From an uncultured Bacilli bacterium (GTDB lineage Bacteria > Bacillota_I > Bacilli_A > RF39 > UBA660): a stretch of 10,075 nucleotides of DNA. The notes under the pieces are model-generated. The model made no database searches. It had not been told where the DNA came from and saw only the letters and a list, made by a program, of their open reading frames with translations. The stretch is taken from positions 1 through 10,075 of the forward strand of contig CAKPEZ010000016.1 in assembly GCA_934149465.1 (NCBI GenBank), in the 5' to 3' direction. This document shows, piece by piece, positions 6,426 through 10,075 of this stretch (its first letter is position 1; each line of letters starts with the position of its first letter). A program made the position numbers and the translations under genes.

Positions 6426-7081
6426 TTTAAAATATAACCTTGTCCCTTTCTAGTAATGATTGCATCCTTACAACCAGCCAAAAGAAGTTTACTTCTTAAA
6501 CGACTAATATTTACAGTTAAAGCATTATCATTAATATACTCATAATTATTCCATAAATTAGTCATAAGTTCATCTCTACTAACTATTTTACCTCTGTTAG
6601 AAAGTAAATGCTTAAATATAATCATTTCATTCTTAGTTAAAACTATCTCAATATTCTTATACTTAAGTGTTCCGTTATCTAAATTAACTTTTACATCTTG
6701 ATACATAGTAAAATCATCTTTTATATGCCTTTTTAAAATTGCTCCTATTCTAAGTAATAAAATAGTTGGATTGTATGGCTTGGTAATATAATCATCTGCT
6801 CCATAACTCATAGATAAAACTTCGTCACTTTCTAAAGCACTACTAGTAAGCATAATAACTGGTATATCAGTTACTTTTCTAAGATTTTTTAATAGCAATT
6901 CACCATTAAAATAAGGAATATTTATATCTAAAAGCAATAAATCAGCATTTTCTGATAAAATCTTTTCTTCACAATTAAAAAATTCTTTAATTATAACTGC
7001 ATTATATCCAGCATTTTTTAATAAACTAAAAAGTTCTTCCTGTACTGTGATATCATCTTCAACAATTAATATTTTTTCCAT
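6422..7081 (-). CDS. bceR: BceR-type response regulator (OmpR family)
   Basis: The product has 219 residues. The receiver domain (about 1-118) shows the acidic pocket E8-D9-D10, phosphoacceptor D52 in LLDINIP, T79 and K101. A winged-helix DNA-binding domain (about 125-219) includes LTKNEMIIFKHLLSN, the recognition-helix region NALTVNISRLRSKL and the terminal RKGQGYILK. It is expected to be phosphorylated by the adjacent kinase and to bind the palindrome at 5387-5406. The start at 7081 matches the family (MEKILIVEDD) and has AAGGTGAG at 7096-7089. The frame is open up to 7177, but that upstream ATG lies inside the terminator of the preceding gene and upstream of the predicted promoter. Confidence 0.94.
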   Translation of the reverse strand: MEKILIVEDDITVQEELFSLLKNAGYNAVIIKEFFNCEEKILSENADLLLLDINIPYFNGELLLKNLRKVTDIPVIMLTSSALESDEVLSMSYGADDYITKPYNPTILLLRIGAILKRHIKDDFTMYQDVKVNLDNGTLKYKNIEIVLTKNEMIIFKHLLSNRGKIVSRDELMTNLWNNYEYINDNALTVNISRLRSKLLLAGCKDAIITRKGQGYILK

Positions 7082-7103
7082 AGGATTACTCACCTTCTTT
7101 ATT

Positions 7104-7133
7104 ATTATATCATTTCCATAAGCTTCATCACAA
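7104..7133 (-). promoter_or_regulatory. Promoter of the two-component genes
   Basis: TTGTGA (7133-7128) and a consensus TATAAT (7109-7104) are separated by 18 bp. The start would fall near 7097, next to the AAGGTGAG site (7096-7089). I see no TNACA-N4-TGTAA operator here, so regulator expression may be constitutive. Confidence 0.6.
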
Positions 7134-7160
7134 TAAGAAGATATAAATAATCTAAACAGA

Positions 7161-7211
7161 AAATAAAAAACGTGCAAATATTTAAAGAAAAATTTCTGTT
7201 AATATATGCAC
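7161..7211 (-). terminator. Terminator after the small-multidrug-export-family gene
   Basis: On the minus strand GTGCA-T-ATATT (from 7211) pairs with AATAT-T-TGCAC (to 7172) with one T-T mismatch. An inner AGAAA/TTTCT pairing continues the stem, and GTTTTTTATTT follows. It separates this gene from the Bce regulator genes. Confidence 0.8.
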
Positions 7212-7226
7212 TAAATTTTAATAATC

Positions 7227-7700
7227 TTAAGCTAATATTCCCTTAAAAATGCCAAGTGAAAGAAGCCCCATTATGATTCCAGCTAAAATTACGCCACCCA
7301 TAATCGCAATTACACTTTTTTTAAAGTCCATATCTAAAATAGAAGCAGCTAATGTTCCAGTCCAAGCACCAGTACCAGGAAGTGGGATACCAACAAAAAT
7401 AAATAATGCCCAATATAAGCCTTTACCAGCACTTTTCTTTAATTTTTCACCACCAGCTTCGCCTTTTTTTAAACACCAACTAAAAAATTTGCCAATATAT
7501 TTCTTATCGCTTCCCCACACTAATACTTTTCTCGCAAATAAGAAAATTATAGGTACCGGAAGCATGTTTCCGATAATTGCAATGATATATGAAGGCAATA
7601 ATGGTAGGTTAAAACCAACTGCATAAGGAATTGCTCCTCTAAGCTCAATTAAAGGAACCATAGATACTAAAAACACTATTAAATATTTTGATAAAGACAT
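7227..7700 (-). CDS. Small multi-drug export family membrane protein (COG2426/PF06695)
   Basis: The product has 157 residues and about four to five membrane segments. Conserved stretches are PLIELRGAIPYA (16-27), GNMLPVP (44-50), a basic cytoplasmic loop (about 64-93) and VGIPLPGTGAWTGTLAA (103-119), all typical of PF06695. Paired proline/glycine-rich segments of this kind resemble the re-entrant loops of DedA-like transporters. The export function in the family name is poorly supported in general, so the substrate is unknown. ATG 7700 is chosen because AAGGTGA (7712-7706) lies five bases upstream; the frame opens at 7727, but that codon falls between the -35 and -10 boxes and has no ribosome-binding site. 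It is probably monocistronic, with its own promoter and terminator. Confidence 0.9.
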   Translation of the reverse strand: MSLSKYLIVFLVSMVPLIELRGAIPYAVGFNLPLLPSYIIAIIGNMLPVPIIFLFARKVLVWGSDKKYIGKFFSWCLKKGEAGGEKLKKSAGKGLYWALFIFVGIPLPGTGAWTGTLAASILDMDFKKSVIAIMGGVILAGIIMGLLSLGIFKGILA

Positions 7701-7717
7701 ATATATCACCTTAATTA

Positions 7718-7746
7718 ATAATAGCAAATAATAATAAATTTGCCAA
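7718..7746 (-). promoter_or_regulatory. Promoter of the small-multidrug-export-family gene
   Basis: TTGGCA (7746-7741) and TATTAT (7723-7718) each match five of six consensus bases, with a 17-bp spacer ending in TGC (extended -10). The predicted start (about 7712-7711) coincides with the first bases of the ribosome-binding site AAGGTGA, giving an extremely short leader. Confidence 0.7.
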
Positions 7747-7776
7747 TAATTTTTCTAAAATTTACATATTAATTAC

Positions 7777-7807
7777 AAAAAAACCAAGTAATATTTAATT
7801 ACTTAGT
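7777..7807 (-). terminator. Terminator of the 43-residue protein gene, containing its stop codon
   Basis: On the minus strand ACTAAGTAAT (7807-7798) pairs with ATTACTTGGT (7792-7783), with one T-G pair, across loop TAAAT. A continuing T run extends to 7777. The TAA stop (7801-7799) and the last two codons lie in the 5' arm. Confidence 0.85.
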
Positions 7808-7930
7808 TTCATTTTTTTTACTTTTATTTTTCTTGCAATATAAACTATTAACAATTTTTACTTTTACACCTTTAACGCGATCAAATTTCTTTCTTACGCC
7901 TTCAGGTAATTCTTTCTTATATACCTTCAT
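7799..7930 (-). CDS. Small basic protein, 43 residues, unknown function
   Basis: The translation begins MKVYKKELPEGVRKKF and ends KKNKSKKNETK. It is very rich in Lys, has one Cys (residue 32) and shows no hydrophobic segment or signal peptide, so it is probably cytoplasmic and could contact nucleic acid or ribosomes; that is inference only. The gene has every expression signal: an extended -10 promoter with a -35, GGAGGA at 7941-7936 five bases before ATG, and a strong terminator that overlaps its stop codon. This makes a real gene likely despite its size. I do not recognise a family. It is isolated, reading away from the plus-strand DUF308 gene. Confidence 0.75.
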   Translation of the reverse strand: MKVYKKELPEGVRKKFDRVKGVKVKIVNSLYCKKNKSKKNETK

Positions 7931-7962
7931 AAAAATCCTCCAAACTCATAACTTTATTAAGT

Positions 7963-7991
7963 ATTATACCATATCTAACTTAAGTTGTACA
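7963..7991 (-). promoter_or_regulatory. Promoter of the 43-residue protein gene
   Basis: The -10 is an extended TGG-TATAAT (TATAAT at 7968-7963). The -35 TGTACA (7991-7986) is 17 bp upstream and matches four of six bases. The spacer contains the 10-bp palindrome AACTTAAGTT (7977-7986), possibly fortuitous in such AT-rich DNA. Confidence 0.65.
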
Positions 7992-8036
7992 TATTTTATT
8001 TAAATTTTTTAAATTTTGCTGCTTTCTTCTCTATCA

Positions 8037-8055
8037 AAATGAATAAAATTCATTT
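8037..8055. repeat. Inverted repeat upstream of the DUF308 gene
   Basis: AAATGAAT and ATTCATTT are separated by AAA, giving eight perfect pairs. The repeat sits just upstream of the expected -35 region, where an activator or repressor site could lie. Chance occurrence is possible. Confidence 0.35.
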
Positions 8056-8082
8056 CTGCTTTTAAATATTAAAAAAATATAT

Positions 8083-8088
8083 TATAAT
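8083..8088 (+). promoter_or_regulatory. Predicted -10 box for the DUF308 gene
   Basis: A consensus TATAAT lies eight bases before the AAGGAGG site (8097-8103). The -35 is poor (TTTTAA at 8060-8065, 17-bp spacer). Transcription would begin near 8095. Confidence 0.5.
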
Positions 8089-8111
8089 AATAAAGTAAGG
8101 AGGATGAGAAA

Positions 8112-8669
8112 ATGTTAAAAAAGTTTAATGGCTATATGAGTATTGCAATTTGTTACTTGATACTATTTGTTCTATTTGGTATTATTCTTACAATTTTTCC
8201 TGATACATCTAATTTAACAATCTCTTACATAATATCTATTGGATTAATTGTAAATGGAATAACTTTATTTTTTAAAAACGAAAAGTATCTAATAATAGAT
8301 TTCATCTCACTAGGTGTTATCTCTTTAGTATTAGGACTAATAATGCTATTATATCCTAAAATAGTTATTACATTAATACCTATTGTAGCTGGAACTTGGA
8401 TGATTGTAAGCTCTGTTTTTAAGATTAGACTTTCACTAGTTTTAAAGGATTGTCAAATTAATTCTTGGGTATGGACTTTATTACTTGCAATTTTAACTAT
8501 TATTTGTGGTATATTAATGATTATTAACCCACAAATTGGTGCTAATGCAATTACAAGTTTTATTGGAATGCTCATAATTATCTATTCAGCATCTAGTATT
8601 ATAGATCTTATTATCTTTAAAAATAATGTTAATTCAATTGTAAAAAACATTGAAAAAACATACAAGTAA
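8112..8669 (+). CDS. DUF308/HdeD-like membrane protein
   Basis: The product has 185 residues and about six membrane segments. It shows the internal repetition typical of the DUF308 (PF03729) family: G23...P30 (GIILTIFP), G75...P82 (GLIMLLYP) and G133...P140 (GILMIINP), each an eight-residue G-x6-P end of a helix. E. coli HdeD, linked to acid resistance, belongs to this family, but most members have no known function and I assign none. AAGGAGG (8097-8103), eight bases before ATG, fixes the start. The gene is monocistronic, with a strong terminator after it and a divergent small gene before it. Confidence 0.88.
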   Translation: MLKKFNGYMSIAICYLILFVLFGIILTIFPDTSNLTISYIISIGLIVNGITLFFKNEKYLIIDFISLGVISLVLGLIMLLYPKIVITLIPIVAGTWMIVSSVFKIRLSLVLKDCQINSWVWTLLLAILTIICGILMIINPQIGANAITSFIGMLIIIYSASSIIDLIIFKNNVNSIVKNIEKTYK

Positions 8670-8684
8670 AAGATTATATACTAT

Positions 8685-8720
8685 AAAAAAGGCCTCGTTA
8701 AAAAATGATGCCTTTTTTAT
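8685..8720 (+). terminator. Rho-independent terminator after the DUF308 gene
   Basis: AAAAAAGGC (8685-8693) pairs with GCCTTTTTT (8710-8718). The stem continues inward with one mismatch and one G-T pair (CTCGTT against AATGAT), leaving a short A-rich loop. Confidence 0.85.
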
Positions 8721-8722
8721 TT

Positions 8723-8753
8723 ATATAAAGAAAAAATGAACTATTTAGTTCAT
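8723..8753 (-). terminator. Rho-independent terminator after tRNA-His
   Basis: On the minus strand ATGAACT (8753-8747) and AGTTCAT (8742-8736) pair across a four-base loop and run into TTTTTTCTTTATA. It lies 14 bases past the tRNA CCA end. Confidence 0.8.
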
Positions 8754-8766
8754 CAAATTTTTAAAA

Positions 8767-8844
8767 TGGGGCGATTGGTGGGAATCGAACCCACGTAGTA
8801 CTAGAGCCACAATCTAGCGTGTTAACCACTTCACCACAACCGCC
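8767..8844 (-). tRNA. tRNA-His (GTG)
   Basis: The acceptor GCGGTTG (8843-8837) pairs with CAATCGC, and an extra G at 8844 (position -1) faces discriminator C, the hallmark of histidine tRNA. The anticodon stem is CTAGA/TCTAG with loop TTGTGGC (8812-8806) and anticodon GTG at 8810-8808. The T arm is GTGGG-TTCGATT-CCCAC and CCA is encoded (8769-8767). Confidence 0.97.
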
Positions 8845-8865
8845 ATATAAATAATTACGTTATAA

Positions 8866-8894
8866 ATTGTAACATAAATATATTAAAAAAACAA
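8866..8894 (-). promoter_or_regulatory. Promoter of tRNA-His
   Basis: An extended -10 TGT-TACAAT (TACAAT at 8871-8866) lies 17 bp from TTGTTT (8894-8889). The start would fall near 8859, about 15 bases before the mature 5' end. Confidence 0.6.
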
Positions 8895-8910
8895 GTATTT
8901 TTCGAAATTT

Positions 8911-8952
8911 TAGGTAAATACCTATACTCTTATTATCTATAATCATAAGATA
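8911..8952 (+). promoter_or_regulatory. Candidate control region of the cotJ genes
   Basis: The stretch holds a TAGGTA-AA-TACCTA palindrome (8911-8924), a TATAAT (8938-8943) and CATAAGATA (8944-8952). The last resembles the CATA-type -10 of mother-cell sporulation sigma factors (SigE CATACAAT, SigK CATA-N3-TA). B. subtilis cotJ is SigE-dependent, so a sporulation promoter is expected, but no convincing matching -35 was found. Confidence 0.35.
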
Positions 8953-8968
8953 ATGTGGAGGAAAAATA

Positions 8969-9418
8969 ATGATGAATAACTATTTAAATCAGATGTATCC
9001 ATACGCTATGGATAATTATTATCAAAATTATTATAATCAAAATAATCCTAATAATAGTAATATCTCTAGTAATATTACTAATGAAGGATATAAAGGATTT
9101 ATAAGAGGGAATTTTTTTGACAGCTTATATGACCCATATAAAAAATATACTCCTATTGAACCAGTTATTTCTAATGAGAAAGAAGAACTTTTAGAGCAAG
9201 TACAAGTATATAACTTTGCACTAACTGATCTAAATTTATATTTAGATAATAACCCAAATGACATGAATGCAATTAATTTATATAATAATTATTTAACATA
9301 TTACAAAAAGGCAACACAACAATATGAAGAAAAATATGGCCCTTTAACTAGCGATAATGTTAATAAAGAAAATAATTGGCAATGGGACAATAATCCATGG
9401 CCTTGGGAGGTACAATAA
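8969..9418 (+). CDS. cotJB: Spore coat protein, apparent CotJA-CotJB fusion
   Basis: The product has 149 residues. The first 38 or so are Asn/Tyr-rich and low in complexity. Residues 41-60 (YKGFIRGNFFDSLYDPYKKY) resemble the core of CotJA, which carries an ALKKGTL...LYDPY segment. Residues 70-149 match CotJB: KEELLEQVQVYNFALTDLNLYLDNNP, QQYEEKYGPL and the end WQWDNNPWPWEVQ. In Bacillus these are separate coat proteins encoded together with cotJC, so a fusion is inferred. GGAGG at 8957-8961 precedes ATG 8969; a second ATG at 8972 is also possible. Only one base separates its stop from the cotJC start, so the two are cotranscribed. It should act in the spore coat, made in the mother cell. Confidence 0.85.
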   Translation: MMNNYLNQMYPYAMDNYYQNYYNQNNPNNSNISSNITNEGYKGFIRGNFFDSLYDPYKKYTPIEPVISNEKEELLEQVQVYNFALTDLNLYLDNNPNDMNAINLYNNYLTYYKKATQQYEEKYGPLTSDNVNKENNWQWDNNPWPWEVQ

Positions 9419-9419
9419 T

Positions 9420-9986
9420 ATGTGGAAATACGTCAAGAGTTTGGAATATCCAATTAACATTAAGAAAAAAGATCTAAGAATGGCTAAAGAACTAGTTACT
9501 CAATATGGAGGTAGCAATGGTGAACTTGCTGCTGCTCTTAGATATCTAAATCAAAGATATACTATGCCTGATAATAAAGGAAAGGCTTTACTTACAGATA
9601 TTGGTACAGAAGAATTAGGACACGTAGAAATGATTTGCACAATGGTATATCAACTACTAAAAGATGCCACAATCGAAGAGTTAAAAGCTGCTGGATTAGA
9701 AAGTCATTATGCTGAGCATAAAAAAGCTCTTTATCCAACTGATGCTAATGGAGTACCATTTAGTGTTAGTTATTTTGCTACAACAGGTGATCCAGTTGCC
9801 GATTTAATGGAAGATTTAGCTGCCGAAGAAAAAGCACGTGCTACATATGAACACTTAATTGATCTAACTGATGATCCAGATATTATTGGACCACTTTTGT
9901 TTCTAAGACAAAGAGAAGTAGTACATTATTCAAGATTCAAACAATTATATGATGAATATAAAGCTAAAAGATACGATCAAAAATAA
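9420..9986 (+). CDS. cotJC: CotJC, manganese-catalase-like spore coat protein
   Basis: The product has 188 residues and matches CotJC from the start MWKYVKSLEYPI through QYGGSNGELAAALRYLNQRYT and LLTDIGTEELGHVEM. It has the di-manganese ligands of the ferritin-like manganese catalase fold: E35, E65, H68, E136 and H169 (in EELGH, AEEKARATYEHL and REVVHYSRF). Catalase activity and peroxide protection of the spore are plausible from these residues but not demonstrated here. The start at 9420 has GGGAGG at 9405-9410, nine bases upstream; the frame runs open further upstream from 9357, but that part overlaps cotJB and has no family similarity. Length is normal for CotJC. A terminator follows. Confidence 0.94.
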   Translation: MWKYVKSLEYPINIKKKDLRMAKELVTQYGGSNGELAAALRYLNQRYTMPDNKGKALLTDIGTEELGHVEMICTMVYQLLKDATIEELKAAGLESHYAEHKKALYPTDANGVPFSVSYFATTGDPVADLMEDLAAEEKARATYEHLIDLTDDPDIIGPLLFLRQREVVHYSRFKQLYDEYKAKRYDQK

Positions 9987-9991
9987 TAAAT

Positions 9992-10041
9992 AAAAAGACT
10001 TTCATCTTCTTGTTACACTGGAAAGAGGAAAGTCTTTTTTT
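9992..10041 (+). terminator. Terminator of the cotJ operon
   Basis: A perfect 12-bp stem (AAAAAGACTTTC at 9992-10003, GAAAGTCTTTTT at 10028-10039) is followed by more T. The 24-base loop can partly fold further (TCTT with AAGA). Nothing recognisable follows to the window end at 10075. Confidence 0.85.
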
Positions 10042-10075
10042 AAGCAAAAAAAAATTACTGGCAATTTCCTATTTT

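Noticed and set aside
7082..7177. 32-residue N-terminal extension of the response regulator
   Set aside because: The extension has no family similarity, its ATG lies in the terminator of the preceding gene, and the predicted promoter lies inside it.
7249..7626. Plus-strand open frame across the small-multidrug-export-family gene
   Set aside because: It is a shadow of the PF06695 gene on the minus strand, with no expression signals of its own.
7701..7727. Nine-residue extension of the small-multidrug-export-family protein
   Set aside because: Its ATG falls between the -35 and -10 boxes and has no ribosome-binding site.
8860..8874. GTTATAAATTGTAAC near the tRNA-His promoter as a second BceR-type site
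   Set aside because: The halves are imperfect and the spacing is three bases rather than four; it overlaps an ordinary -10 box.
9037..9264. Minus-strand open frame across cotJB
   Set aside because: It is a shadow of the CotJB coding sequence.
1..10075. CRISPR array, insertion sequence, prophage or toxin-antitoxin locus
   Set aside because: No regularly spaced repeats, transposase or integrase motifs, terminal inverted repeats or toxin-antitoxin-like gene pairs were seen on either strand.

Overview
This is a strongly AT-rich stretch from a low-GC, Gram-positive (Bacillota) chromosome. The organism very probably forms endospores, because a cotJ-type spore-coat locus lies at the right end. TGA is used as a normal stop and Trp is read from TGG, so a mycoplasma genetic code is unlikely. 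A gut Erysipelotrichia/RF39-like or clostridial lineage would fit, but the sequence alone does not settle this.

Layout from left to right: a tRNA-Trp cut by one base at the window edge (1-73); two small plus-strand membrane-protein genes of unknown function (205-597 and 675-1391), each followed by a terminator; a five-gene minus-strand block read from 7081 down to 1404; a minus-strand small-multidrug-export-family gene (7227-7700); a minus-strand 43-residue basic protein gene (7799-7930); a plus-strand DUF308/HdeD-like membrane protein gene (8112-8669); a minus-strand tRNA-His (8767-8844); and a plus-strand cotJ pair (8969-9986), an apparent CotJA-CotJB fusion followed by a CotJC manganese-catalase-like protein.

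The central block is a Bce-type antimicrobial-peptide sensing and detoxification module. It holds a response regulator and an intramembrane-sensing histidine kinase overlapping by ATGA, then an ABC ATPase, a ten-helix FtsX/BceB-type permease with a large extracytoplasmic domain, and a VanZ-RDD fusion protein. Between kinase and ATPase lies a perfect 20-bp palindrome containing TTACA-N4-TGTAA, which matches the operator form known for BceR-type regulators. A good promoter (ATGACA-N17-TAAAAT) follows it. The inferred logic is that the permease complex and kinase sense the drug, the regulator binds the palindrome, and the transporter plus VanZ protein are induced.

The most unusual signals are in expression control. 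In six genes the predicted -10 box sits only 5-8 nt before the Shine-Dalgarno sequence, implying mRNAs that begin almost at the ribosome-binding site. At the ABC ATPase gene the strong Shine-Dalgarno is 38 nt from the only usable start, and the gap holds a hairpin and an 11-codon reading frame whose stop overlaps the ATPase start. No mobile element, CRISPR array, or novel multi-gene defence system was seen.
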